Assembly (NCBI RefSeq): GCF_900637865.1
Contig: NZ_LR134418.1
Location: 310,001-374,000 of the forward strand
DNA from: Legionella adelaidensis
Lineage (GTDB): Bacteria; Pseudomonadota; Gammaproteobacteria; Legionellales; Legionellaceae
Length of the DNA stretch: 64,000 nucleotides
Direction: 5' to 3'
The translations under genes and the position numbers were made by a program. Of this stretch, positions 25,980 through 35,462 are shown in pieces. Position 1 is the first letter of the stretch. Each line of letters begins with the position of its first letter. The notes beneath the pieces were generated by a model. It was given only the letters and a program-made list of their open reading frames with translations, was not told where the DNA came from and ran no database searches.

Positions 25980-27569
25980 CTATAAACCTTTTGGCCTATA
26001 AGTTTCTTCTTCAGGATCACTGAGGTCATTAACTGATTTTTTAAGGGCATCAATTTTTTTTGCTGAATCGGTTTTAGCTGAAAAAAAACCGGCTTTACTA
26101 CAAAAAATTTCTATGATGCCAGGGAGAAAAAGTAAAGTCAGAGTGTGGACTATTTCTAGCAAGACTCCTTTTATACCGCGGTGATCAGCCAAAACACTTT
26201 TTTCCGCTTTATAAATTTTATCCAAACATTTATCGCGGAAAATTTCCATGCTCTTCTTGCTTTGCGGAGATTTTATAAAATCTTCTTTATACTGCCTAAG
26301 ATCGGTATAAAGTTTCTTAGCCGCCAAGCCCGCTTCCTTAAAACAGTGATATTTTTTCTCCCTACCCTCTTTTTTCATAGCAGTTGCTTTATCTTCAAAC
26401 TGCAAAGCTTTTGTTTTTAAATCCGATAAATATACGTCAAAAACTAACATACGTTTATCATACTCCCGCGATAGGGGTATACGAACATCATCAATGTAAA
26501 GATTTTGGACGGTCGATGGGATTTTTCTAAAGGCCTCAAGTAATTCTTTGGGCTTAAAATGAGAAAGTGACTCCCCTTCCAAGGCAATAGAAGTTACACA
26601 AGGATTTAAAGCTTCAAAGATAGAGCCCATCCGTACTGCAGCAATAGTAGTATCTTGCTGCTTATTTATGTGCAGGGTAAGCGTTTTTAATTTCGCTGGG
26701 AGGTTCTTTACAATGTCGCTTGTTTCTTTTGTTGAATAAACGAAATCCCCTAAATCTAATTTTAAAGACTCTAATTTAGTAGGCAATTTTTTCATAGCCG
26801 CCATAAAATGCTCAGCGCGTAGATTATTAAGTTTATTACCGGTTAAATCGACAGAAGTCACTTCCTCATGTAGCTTTCCTAGCAAGTTGGCACAATCAGA
26901 AAAAGTGCCCAAATTATTATTACGGAGTGAAATATGACGTATGTGTTCGGGAATGCGCTCTAAAGGAAAACTTGAGATTGGCGTATATTTTTGAATACCG
27001 GTTAAATCTACTCCAATTATATTATTATCTTTAAGATCGTCGAATAATTGGGAAATTGTCCTTTGAGGATTTTGACTTACTCTCCTTGTAAATGGATAAG
27101 TTCTAGATTCCATTCCTCTATTTTTATTAGGCCCCGTCCAAACTACTGGTGTTTTTTCTGAACTTCTGGGTAAATTTAAATTATTCTCTTTTACGTCAAT
27201 TTCTTTTAGGTTCCCCGCTTGGGAAAAAATTGTCAGGAGATATTTTGCAGGAAGTTTGTTTAAAACATTATTGCTTAAATCAAGGTACCTAATATGCTTG
27301 GGAATAGCTTCTATAAGACCTTTAAACTGTTGTGGACTTAAATGTCCTAAAAAATTTCCACTTAAATTAAGTTTGGTGACCTGGATAGGGATAAAAGACA
27401 ATATTTTTTTTAATGTCTCTATGTCTACCCCTTCTAATTTTGACAGGTCAAATTCATGAGACATTTCTTCCCTACAACGCCGAAGTTCTTCCTGAACACG
27501 CACTTTAAATGGCTGAGTTGCCATTGCAGAAATTGACGGTGGTGTAGGGTTGGAAAATTTTTCAACCAT
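25980..27569 (-). CDS. leucine-rich repeat protein, effector-like
   Basis: A 529-residue protein with leucine-rich repeats in the N-terminal two thirds, e.g. ITKLNLSGNFLGHL, IRYLDLSNNVLNKLP, VTSVDLTGNKLNNL and LESLKLDLGDF, in the ribonuclease-inhibitor-like style with one repeat per 25-28 residues. The C-terminal third is helical with a hydrophobic stretch (LEIVHTLTLLFLPGIIEIF) near residues 465-485 and an acidic tail. It has no signal peptide. LRR proteins of this type are common among Legionella type IV substrates and bind host proteins; effector status here is inferred. It is a single gene with AAGG before the ATG. Confidence 0.8.
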   Translation of the reverse strand: MVEKFSNPTPPSISAMATQPFKVRVQEELRRCREEMSHEFDLSKLEGVDIETLKKILSFIPIQVTKLNLSGNFLGHLSPQQFKGLIEAIPKHIRYLDLSNNVLNKLPAKYLLTIFSQAGNLKEIDVKENNLNLPRSSEKTPVVWTGPNKNRGMESRTYPFTRRVSQNPQRTISQLFDDLKDNNIIGVDLTGIQKYTPISSFPLERIPEHIRHISLRNNNLGTFSDCANLLGKLHEEVTSVDLTGNKLNNLRAEHFMAAMKKLPTKLESLKLDLGDFVYSTKETSDIVKNLPAKLKTLTLHINKQQDTTIAAVRMGSIFEALNPCVTSIALEGESLSHFKPKELLEAFRKIPSTVQNLYIDDVRIPLSREYDKRMLVFDVYLSDLKTKALQFEDKATAMKKEGREKKYHCFKEAGLAAKKLYTDLRQYKEDFIKSPQSKKSMEIFRDKCLDKIYKAEKSVLADHRGIKGVLLEIVHTLTLLFLPGIIEIFCSKAGFFSAKTDSAKKIDALKKSVNDLSDPEEETYRPKGL

Positions 27570-27693
27570 ATTATTGCCTTTTTGTTTGGCGTTTAATACA
27601 AATTATAGACAAGGGGTAGGCTTTTACCATGCAAAAAGGTGACCAGGTCCTGAATTAAGTCAGTACGGTTGAAAGAAAAGCGTAAAATGGGAT

Positions 27694-27755
27694 CCATTCC
27701 TCTTCCTATCCTGCTATTTATTACTACTCTTACCAGAGTTAGGAAGAAGGAACGG
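27694..27755 (-). terminator. possible terminator after aldo/keto reductase gene
   Basis: CCATTCCTCTTCCTA pairs with TAGGAAGAAGGAACGG (one mismatch and one bulge) across a loop of about 31 bases, 15 bases downstream of the aldo/keto reductase stop. The long loop makes it weak. Confidence 0.3.
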
Positions 27756-27769
27756 AATATAACAAGCTA

Positions 27770-28774
<1,005 letters not shown>

Positions 28775-28946
28775 TTATGATTAAACAGCTTATGAATTAT
28801 CGAACATCTTAAGTCAACCTAACCTTCTCTTCAATATTGCTCTGTTTTCATATCATAGAAGTTTACTGCTGCTACTGTGTTCTGTTTTTCTTGACGCTCA
28901 CTAATATTGCTGTAAAAATCCCATTTTTTTACAAGGTGTTCTTAAA

Positions 28947-29651
28947 ATGAGAATATTCGTAATCGGTGTGGCCGGTGCATCAGGCTCTGGAAAAACAACT
29001 ATTGCACATAAAATGTGTGAGCATTATGGAGCAGATTGCACTATTATTTCTTCCGATAATTATTATAAAGGTTTAGGTGATTTTCCGTTGACCCAAAGGC
29101 ATGAATTTAATTTTGATCACCCCAACAGTATCGATTTTGGATTATTAGCCGATCATTTGCGACGGCTAAAATCAGGCGAATCAGTTGAAATTCCTCTGTA
29201 TGATTTTGAGACTTCTTCGCGAAGATCAGAAACATTAACAATAGAGCCAACTCGAATTATCATTGTTGAAGGTATCTTAGTTCTCCACCCCGAAGAGCTT
29301 AAGCGATTATTTGATGCGACTATATTCGTCAACACATCACTTGATTTGTGTTTTATCCGACGTTTTCAGCGAGATACAAGTCAGCGCGGAAGATCCCCAC
29401 AAGATGTTATTGATCAATATCTTCAAACCGTCAGGCCTATGTGTGAGCAATTTGTTATTCCATGCCTTCAAGGTGCTACTCTAATCCTTAACAATGATGT
29501 GAAAATGGATGCTACTCCTGCCATAGAATTGGTAGGTTCAATAATAGAAGGCCCACAACCCATAAGCCAACAACGATTTAGATTATTTAAACCAGTTCAA
29601 ACAGCTTCTTCTGCTGTAGGATTATTACCTACCGTAAGTGGCCCGCAGTAG
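28947..29651 (+). CDS. udk: uridine kinase
   Basis: A 234-residue uridine/cytidine kinase of the pyrimidine salvage pathway (phosphorylates uridine to UMP with a nucleoside triphosphate). Walker A is GASGSGKTTI at residues 9-18. Family motifs ISSDNYYKGL, FNFDHPNSIDF, YDFETSSRR, VEGILVLHPEEL and DTSQRGRSPQDVI follow in order. The last 25 residues extend beyond the typical 210-residue enzyme. AAGGTG precedes the ATG. A stem-loop follows at 29674-29708. Confidence 0.94.
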   Translation: MRIFVIGVAGASGSGKTTIAHKMCEHYGADCTIISSDNYYKGLGDFPLTQRHEFNFDHPNSIDFGLLADHLRRLKSGESVEIPLYDFETSSRRSETLTIEPTRIIIVEGILVLHPEELKRLFDATIFVNTSLDLCFIRRFQRDTSQRGRSPQDVIDQYLQTVRPMCEQFVIPCLQGATLILNNDVKMDATPAIELVGSIIEGPQPISQQRFRLFKPVQTASSAVGLLPTVSGPQ

Positions 29652-29673
29652 ATTTATAAAGCAGAAACATATC

Positions 29674-29708
29674 TAATCAAAGGGATAGCAGAACACCCCC
29701 TTTGATTA
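29674..29708. terminator. bidirectional stem-loop between convergent udk and GTPase genes
   Basis: Arms TAATCAAAGGG and CCCTTTGATTA (11 perfect pairs) flank a 13-base loop, 22 bases after udk and overlapping the last codon of the convergent GTPase gene. The AT-rich flanks are consistent with termination in either direction. Confidence 0.5.
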
Positions 29709-30653
29709 TGAAAGAGCTAAGGTGATTCGTGGCTCTTGACTAGATAATACTTCAGCACCCTGTTGCGGTATTGCCACAACTTCCTCCTGTGCTGCCTGTT
29801 TGGCATTTGTAATGGTGGTGTTAACTATTGTTTCGGCTATTGCAACCCTTATTATCTCTGTAATAGGTGTTAAATCGGCAGTGGTATTAAAGAAAGAGGG
29901 AGTCTTTTTAAGCCTCCCAACAGACAGATCTAATGTGGTAGCGCATTTCTGTTCAAAACTTTTAATCGCCAACATTTTTTCAGAAATCCCCACCTCCGGG
30001 GAATTTAACGCATCCATTAATTCATTTACAGCAATTGCCATAGAAATTCGATCTTTTTCCTCAGGGAGTGATGAGATTTTTAATATAAATTGCCCTAACT
30101 CCTGGCGTAATTGAGAATGTAACGGCATTTTACGGATGGTTAGACTCATTCGCTCCAAAGCATGTTTTTCCACAGCAAGCTCATGAAGGTATTCAACAAA
30201 AAGATTAATATTGAGCCTACCTTTAGCAGAGGTCATCAAAACTTTTTTATAGCCTTCCGTACGAGCCAAGGACTCCAATTCTTCTTGAGAAACGCGTGCG
30301 GGCAAATCACATTTTGTACCCACCAAAATGAAAGCTCTTTCACCCGCCATTCTTTTTGCGATGCTAATTTCTGCTAAAACTGCATCATCTAATTTATTAG
30401 ATAGGTCAATACAATAAATAACTGCTTGGGCATCTTTCAGATACATAGGTATAAGGGATGCAAATCGATGTTGACCTCCAGTGTCCCATATTTCAATGGC
30501 GGTATTTTCAATGGTAAGTTTTCGATAATCACCACCAATCGTAGGGCTATATTCAGAAGGAAAGTCAGAATCTAGCGCTACTCGGACCAAAGAAGTTTTA
30601 CCACCCGCTTCAGCGCCCATAATACAAACCTTATAGGTAACTATTTCTTTCAA
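29706..30653 (-). CDS. Rab/Ras-like small GTPase with C-terminal extension
   Basis: A 315-residue protein whose first 165 residues form a eukaryote-like small GTPase: P-loop GAEAGGKT (13-20), switch I Thr38 in YSPTIGGDY, switch II DTGGQHRF with Gln61 in the Ras position, TKCD (113-116) for guanine, TSAK (141-144). All five G motifs are intact, so GTP hydrolysis is likely. The 150-residue tail is helical, unlike eukaryotic Rabs, and has no CaaX box. No ATG fits: TTG at 30653 is spaced seven bases from a GAGG ribosome site and keeps the first beta strand. Rab-like bacterial GTPases are known in Legionella; effector function is inferred. Confidence 0.85.
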   Translation of the reverse strand: MKEIVTYKVCIMGAEAGGKTSLVRVALDSDFPSEYSPTIGGDYRKLTIENTAIEIWDTGGQHRFASLIPMYLKDAQAVIYCIDLSNKLDDAVLAEISIAKRMAGERAFILVGTKCDLPARVSQEELESLARTEGYKKVLMTSAKGRLNINLFVEYLHELAVEKHALERMSLTIRKMPLHSQLRQELGQFILKISSLPEEKDRISMAIAVNELMDALNSPEVGISEKMLAIKSFEQKCATTLDLSVGRLKKTPSFFNTTADLTPITEIIRVAIAETIVNTTITNAKQAAQEEVVAIPQQGAEVLSSQEPRITLALS

Positions 30654-30748
30654 AGACAATCCTCAATTTAATGTGCCAGTGCAAAGATATATAAAAGCAT
30701 AAGAAATTTAAAGTACCTATAATGGGGAAAGCAAGTGAAGACCCTGTC

Positions 30749-31459
30749 CTAAGTGTCATAGACGCATGACCGTTTTTGAGGGGCAACAGATAAATTTATT
30801 TTATTTTTTCGATAGACTTCTGAAATACGAGCTCCGTCCCAAATATAGGTTAAGTGACATCCTTGAACCGGCGTTGTTAATGCTGGAGGTCTAAAAATAG
30901 CAACACATAAACCTTCATCATGACGAACACTGGGATATAAAATACCCCAATGTTTCTCTTCGCGAATTTTTTTCCCAAATTCTTGGCTTTGGGTATAAAA
31001 AACCGGGTTAGGCTCTAGTAGGTGTTTGTGGTTTAAGGTTATGTCTACTAAAGGTTGCTTTACCTCTGCTATGTACTCACGCATAGAAATAGAACAATTG
31101 GCCTCTTTAGAGGCGCTATAAAATCTCTCACGATGAAAAATAGTTTCTTTTATTGCAGTAACTAAGGTAGAACCTGCATAGTAAATCCCATAGGTTCCAT
31201 CGCTAAATCTCGTTGGTGCCCCTATGTGAGTGAAAGCAGCCATCAGCGGTGTAGAGCCTGGACCTCCCACCCAGTCGTCTTTATCAACTAAATTGATCCT
31301 TCCTAACTCTGCTTGTATGCGCTCATTAGTCAAGCCTTCTAAAAAAGCAATTTGCTCAAGCTCTTGCGCAGAACTTGCCCAGTCAAAAAGGGATATTGGG
31401 GGAAATTTCGAGGGTATTAATCGATGCACCTTTTGATTAAAATTAGCGAAGGAGTGCAT
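30749..31459 (-). CDS. RES-domain toxin
   Basis: A 236-residue RES-domain protein. The core YYAGSTLVTAIKETIFHRERFY carries the family Arg/Glu/Ser signature, with the fold resembling NAD-degrading or ADP-ribosylating enzymes, and the family acts by depleting NAD+. The ATG at 31459 overlaps the antitoxin stop (TAATG); a TTG 15 bases upstream is an alternative. The partner gene directly upstream encodes an Xre/ParS-type antitoxin, giving the standard antitoxin-first operon. Confidence 0.9.
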   Translation of the reverse strand: MHSFANFNQKVHRLIPSKFPPISLFDWASSAQELEQIAFLEGLTNERIQAELGRINLVDKDDWVGGPGSTPLMAAFTHIGAPTRFSDGTYGIYYAGSTLVTAIKETIFHRERFYSASKEANCSISMREYIAEVKQPLVDITLNHKHLLEPNPVFYTQSQEFGKKIREEKHWGILYPSVRHDEGLCVAIFRPPALTTPVQGCHLTYIWDGARISEVYRKNKINLSVAPQKRSCVYDT

Positions 31460-31833
31460 TAATATCCTCTCCAAAAATCCAAAAACCTTCTCACATCCGC
31501 AAGCCTTACGACTCCCCCTTCCAACATATATTCTTTAGGCGTCAAGCCATTAAAGGGAGCCAGCGTATTTTCACGGTTTATCCAGGTCCGTGCTTGTTCT
31601 GCGTCATCAAATAAAATACGCAAAGATTTATAAATCCCTAACAAATAAGAAACCCGCTCTTTTTGATCTCTGTTTAGTTTCGCACTATGAGTAGTATAAG
31701 TAGACCGAGGCATGTCCCCCATCAAAATCCGCGCCTCACTTTCTTTTAAGTCAAAACGTTTCACCAAATTAATCAAAGAATTCCAAACCACTTCATCAGG
31801 TATATTACTTACTTGGCTTTTATTAACTTGCAT
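31459..31833 (-). CDS. Xre/MbcA/ParS-type antitoxin
   Basis: A 124-residue antitoxin of the RES-Xre system. It has an N-terminal Xre-like DNA-binding part (KESEARILMGDMPRSTYTTHSAKL) and the C-terminal MbcA/ParS toxin-binding domain (DAEQARTWINRENTLAPFNGLTPKEYMLEGG, typical ending in LRDVRRFLDFWRGY-like sequence). It neutralises the RES toxin and represses the operon. A palindrome that could be its operator lies at 31882-31897. Confidence 0.9.
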   Translation of the reverse strand: MQVNKSQVSNIPDEVVWNSLINLVKRFDLKESEARILMGDMPRSTYTTHSAKLNRDQKERVSYLLGIYKSLRILFDDAEQARTWINRENTLAPFNGLTPKEYMLEGGVVRLADVRRFLDFWRGY

Positions 31834-31881
31834 AATTACCTCCTACCCTTCTTTATCAAGAGTAGTCCATACATAGACAAA

Positions 31882-31897
31882 TGTCCACTAATGGACA
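31882..31897. promoter_or_regulatory. palindromic candidate operator of the RES-Xre operon
   Basis: TGTCCA-CTAA-TGGACA, a 6-base-arm palindrome 49 bases upstream of the antitoxin ATG. A second half-like GTCCAT/GACAAATG lies on both sides (31866-31880 and 31893-31900), so two to three related boxes are present. Autoregulation by the Xre antitoxin is the expected use. Confidence 0.45.
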
Positions 31898-32069
31898 AAT
31901 GAGATAACTCGATACACTCTGTTAATGTGACCTCGCGTGATGTTCAAATATCTCTGAGCACCCTCCTCATTTGCTCAATTTAAATCCATTTGTTTCTTTT
32001 TATCTTCAATTAATTCATATATAATTCATTTTTTAAATTATTCCAAGTGAATAGAATTCAGGTGCAAGT

Positions 32070-33035
32070 ATGCAAGACAAATTTGAGATGTTTGATGAAT
32101 TACCAGAAGACGTTAAAATTGAAACCACTCAAAGTTTATCAAACCGTGATTTAGTAAACTTAGCCAAGACATCAAAATATCATTTAGCTTTGTTTAAACC
32201 TGTGATGGATGCTCGTAAAATATTGCATAAATTATTGCATCATGTGACACGCGGGGAACATGATGAGGTTAAAGCGATGTTAAAGCAGGATATAAGTTTA
32301 ATTTTTAAACGGGGAATCATCGTTAAGGATTGTTCTGGGCGAGAATTTGAGAACATAAGTGGCTTTGAATATGCATTGTGGGCTCTGGATAAACACATGT
32401 GGGCAGCAATGATTGGGTGCATCCCAAGTAATGAAGAAGGCAGAAAGGTATTTTCACAATTGATTGCTCAATACAACAAAGTGAACACTGAGGGAGTCAC
32501 TTATAAGCTTAATGGAAAAACAATCACTGAACAGCATTTTGATTTCGAAAATACCATCATTAAAGAGTTGCAAACACAAGTGGACTCAATAAACGCACCT
32601 GGGGTTAAAAATTGGGAGGCCATTGATAAGCAGTGGCGAGAAGGTGCTGGTGGTGCACAAAAAAAGCTACCTATGCATATTGTTTTTGCATACTGCTCCA
32701 ATGAACCATTTTCTCCTGTGCCGAAGTTTACCGCCCAGCCGAAATCATCGAAACAACAATTCTATAATTGGACTACTAAGAAAGATGAAAATTGGTTTAG
32801 CATTGATTCTAAGTTGTCGGCTGATTTGGCAATATTTAAAGGGGGGCGGTTTCGAGCTGAGGCCAGCGAGGCAACGGGCAGGGTTCAATGGTTCCCTGGG
32901 GTGTTGGCGGGCGCGCTACCGCTCGATTTGGTTGCCATGAAGGCATTATGTGAAGTAAGAACAAACGATTTTATCGCTCTCAAATCGCAACTTGAAGACC
33001 AGATGACGCTAGATAATCCTTACCAAGTGTCTTAG
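32070..33035 (+). CDS. F-box-like protein, effector-like
   Basis: A 321-residue protein starting with an F-box-like segment at residues 8-50: FDELPEDVKIETTQSLSNRD followed by LVNLAKTSKYHLALFKPVM, matching the LP...L...DL..L...SK pattern of F-boxes that bind Skp1 of host SCF ubiquitin ligases. An ankyrin-like or helical stretch (HHVTRGEHDEVKAMLKQD) follows. The remaining part is not recognised. No signal peptide. F-box proteins are a known class of Legionella type IV effectors, but this one is only inferred. A GGTG ribosome site lies before the ATG. Confidence 0.72.
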   Translation: MQDKFEMFDELPEDVKIETTQSLSNRDLVNLAKTSKYHLALFKPVMDARKILHKLLHHVTRGEHDEVKAMLKQDISLIFKRGIIVKDCSGREFENISGFEYALWALDKHMWAAMIGCIPSNEEGRKVFSQLIAQYNKVNTEGVTYKLNGKTITEQHFDFENTIIKELQTQVDSINAPGVKNWEAIDKQWREGAGGAQKKLPMHIVFAYCSNEPFSPVPKFTAQPKSSKQQFYNWTTKKDENWFSIDSKLSADLAIFKGGRFRAEASEATGRVQWFPGVLAGALPLDLVAMKALCEVRTNDFIALKSQLEDQMTLDNPYQVS

Positions 33036-33416
33036 ATTTGACTGAATTGACATCATGTCGAAGAAGAAGCTCGGCGGTGGAGCCGCCACATGCTCATTCC
33101 AGCATGAGTCCAAAAACCATAATGCAAGTCCTGGTATAACCAGTGTGCTGTTGTTCTCACCACCACAGACATCATCGATGAAAGTAACTGATGATTAAGA
33201 TTTGATTTAAATATAACTCATTGATGTCCTTATTGAGACATAGGCAACAAAATATTCCGGAGACATAGGTTACACTCATTGCCATTTTCAGGAGAAGGAG
33301 ATGCCTTAGAAGGAATGGAATAAAGTAATGGAAAGATAAAGTTTGTAGCACGATTACTAGAGGGCGAACAAACGTTTTCCCTGTGCCAAGAGTCGTATTA
33401 ACACTTAAAGTGCTAG
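33036..33416. other. gene-free stretch
   Basis: No open frame here has a ribosome site or recognisable product. The minus-strand frame at 33172-33489 has no recognisable domain and overlaps the decayed HGGxSTG gene. The stretch contains a small inverted repeat near 33072-33095 (GGCGGTGGAGCCGCC). It looks like decayed DNA between the F-box gene and the pseudogene. Confidence 0.5.
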
Positions 33417-33591
33417 GGATAAATGCAAGAGCCAAAACACAAAAAAGGCACCGCATGCCAAGCATCACCTGTATTGGAATATAGTCCAAGATAAATTAAG
33501 AGATAGCAGATGCAAGTTGCAGGGTGGCATTTCTACCGGGGGCAAGGACAATGCTGGTAAAGAAGCAATTAAATCTAGTAAGCAGTTATGA
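33417..33591 (+). pseudogene. decayed HGGxSTG-domain gene
   Basis: Read across frames, the plus strand gives INARAKTQ, then KKGTACQASPV in a second frame, then RCKLQGGISTGGKDNAGKEA before the stop at 33589. Intact HGGxSTG proteins, which are often phage- or element-borne, have the order CGAKTRKGTPCQAP...RCRLHGGKSTGPKT. The same order is kept here, but the reading frame is broken at least twice and the key His is Gln. No intact start exists. This is an inactivated remnant, and marks the area as an old insertion zone. Confidence 0.55.
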
Positions 33592-33607
33592 ACTCAGTTA
33601 CGAAACA

Positions 33608-34222
33608 TTAGAGATTGGTCAACCCTTCTTCCTCAAGCGCTTTTTGAACTGATTTACACTGTTTCATGTCACTAAAATAACGTGACAAATTTGGCCATTC
33701 ATTCATATCTACTTTAAGTTTTGCCAACCAAATCAAAATAACAAACAAATAGCCATCACCTAAGGTAAATCGGTTACCCATTAAAAATTTATTATCCTGT
33801 AAATGGGTATCCACAACTAATAACTTCTTCTTTAAAATTGGAGTAAAAACGGTGTTCTTAGTTTCATCTGAAAATTTTGACCAGAATAGAGGTGCGCAAT
33901 ATCGGTGTAAGTCCGTGCTAACAAAATTGAGCCATTCTAGGGTGCGGTACCTACTGATCTCACCTACAGGCGGTAGTAACTCGACGGCATAATTTATGTC
34001 TGCTAAATACTGCAAGATAACGGCATTTTCTGTTAGTACTTCACTATTATTTAATACTAATGCTGGCACAGAGCCCTTAGGATTAACCTTTAAATAATCC
34101 GTACCTGTTTCTGTTTGCTTGGTCTTTAAATTAACAGCTTCATATTCACAAGAAATACTCAACTCATGAAGAATAATTCTAACGGCTAAAGAACAAACGC
34201 TATTTGCATAATATAGTTTCAT
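33608..34222 (-). CDS. glutathione S-transferase family protein
   Basis: A 204-residue cytosolic GST: N-terminal thioredoxin-like domain (MKLYYANSVCSLAVRIILHEL) with the glutathione-binding NPKGSVPAL (cis-Pro) and LTENAVILQYLAD, followed by an all-helical C-terminal domain (LGDGYLFVILIWL near residue 150). A GTG nine bases upstream is in frame; the ATG at 34222 gives the normal N terminus. Substrate unknown. It is first of three minus-strand enzymes that end next to the ICE scar. Confidence 0.9.
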   Translation of the reverse strand: MKLYYANSVCSLAVRIILHELSISCEYEAVNLKTKQTETGTDYLKVNPKGSVPALVLNNSEVLTENAVILQYLADINYAVELLPPVGEISRYRTLEWLNFVSTDLHRYCAPLFWSKFSDETKNTVFTPILKKKLLVVDTHLQDNKFLMGNRFTLGDGYLFVILIWLAKLKVDMNEWPNLSRYFSDMKQCKSVQKALEEEGLTNL

Positions 34223-34297
34223 AAAAAGCACAATGTAATTTTATTAGTCAATTATGAAGTAATCACCCTAATAGAACGCTCTCAACGCAATGGTAAA

Positions 34298-34669
34298 TTA
34301 TCCAACATCATTTTTATCATAATTGGCATAAACTTTTATCGCTTTCATATGATCATCTAATAGCATCACTTCTGAAGCCAATAACCCACGGTTAATTTTA
34401 TAGTATAAAACGATGCTTTGAGGGGAAGTAAACACATCGAGCAATTGAAAATGCAAGGTAGAGAATTTTTTGAGTTGCTTTGTAAAATAGTCTCTAAGGT
34501 TATCAATTCCAGAAACCACACCCTTCGGATCACCTAAAACCTTTTGTACTACAGGCGAACAAAATTCAATCGAGTCCGCATAATGTTTCATAATAAGATC
34601 CACATCATGCTTATTCCAGGCATCAAGCCACTCATGAGCAAACTCCCAAGCCCTATCTCTATCAATCAT
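34298..34669 (-). CDS. NTF2-like/SnoaL-fold protein
   Basis: A 123-residue cone-fold protein: AWEFAHEWLDAWNKHDVDLIMKHYADSIEFCSPV at the start is the common SnoaL-like/NTF2 beginning. The fold includes isomerases and ligand-binding proteins. No catalytic residues can be assigned. It sits between GST and methyltransferase genes on the same strand. Confidence 0.75.
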   Translation of the reverse strand: MIDRDRAWEFAHEWLDAWNKHDVDLIMKHYADSIEFCSPVVQKVLGDPKGVVSGIDNLRDYFTKQLKKFSTLHFQLLDVFTSPQSIVLYYKINRGLLASEVMLLDDHMKAIKVYANYDKNDVG

Positions 34670-34693
34670 TCTATTGTCTCCATAAAAAATAAT

Positions 34694-35323
34694 TCAAATT
34701 TTTTGGCAAAATACTCTGAGAGCATCATGGGTTTGATAAGCATGTTGTTTTTCAATAATATCAAATTCTAATATCTTAAATTGTGCTTCTTGAAGAATAT
34801 TTTTTAATTCTTCCTCTTCGTAAAAAGCACAAAATTTTTTAATATCACCGTCATAACGAAAATCTTGCTCTAAAATCTCGTTCGCACCCTTTTTTAGAGT
34901 GAGATAAAAATATCCCTTTTCTTTCAACAAAAAATGAATTCTTTTAATAACATCAGGAAATATTTTTTTAGAAATATGTCCAAGAGAACAGGCCGCCCAA
35001 GCTCCATCGAAGGAAGCGGCAGGTAAATTCATAGTTTCAATATCCATCAATTGAAACTCAGCTAGTGGTGCATTGCGTTTTGCGATATCAATAAGATTTG
35101 AGCTGAAGTCAATTCCTAAAACAATTGCATCCATGTTAGTAAATAGTTTTGCATCCCTACCTGAGCCACAACCAATATCAATAATTTTTGCTTTAGGCGG
35201 AAGAAGCTTGATAAATTTTTCAATTGAGCCAGTGGGAACAAGATCATCAACATTCCGAGCAAACTCTTGTGCTGTTGCTTGATAACTCTCTTTTGTGATT
35301 TTTTTATAGTCGGCGGTTTGCAT
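34694..35323 (-). CDS. class I SAM-dependent methyltransferase
   Basis: A 209-residue Rossmann methyltransferase with motif I IIDIGCGSGRDAKLF, motif II region IVLGIDFSSNLIDIAKRNAP and LMDIETMNLPAASFDGAWAACSLGHI. Relatives methylate many small molecules, so the substrate is undetermined. It is the last gene on the chromosomal side before the ICE attachment site. Confidence 0.9.
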   Translation of the reverse strand: MQTADYKKITKESYQATAQEFARNVDDLVPTGSIEKFIKLLPPKAKIIDIGCGSGRDAKLFTNMDAIVLGIDFSSNLIDIAKRNAPLAEFQLMDIETMNLPAASFDGAWAACSLGHISKKIFPDVIKRIHFLLKEKGYFYLTLKKGANEILEQDFRYDGDIKKFCAFYEEEELKNILQEAQFKILEFDIIEKQHAYQTHDALRVFCQKI

Positions 35324-35462
35324 CTCAACTCCAGTTCAAACTAAAGGGCTTTGGAGATGATAGTATACAAAGATGAGAGGGGCCAAAAGAAAAACATGGA
35401 AACTTATAGCTGCCCCCTTAAATGGGAAAGAGCCGAATTTACTTGTAATTCTTTGATTTCAT

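Noticed and set aside
33172-33489. 105-residue minus-strand frame
   Set aside because: No recognisable domain and it overlaps, on the opposite strand, the HGGxSTG remnant.
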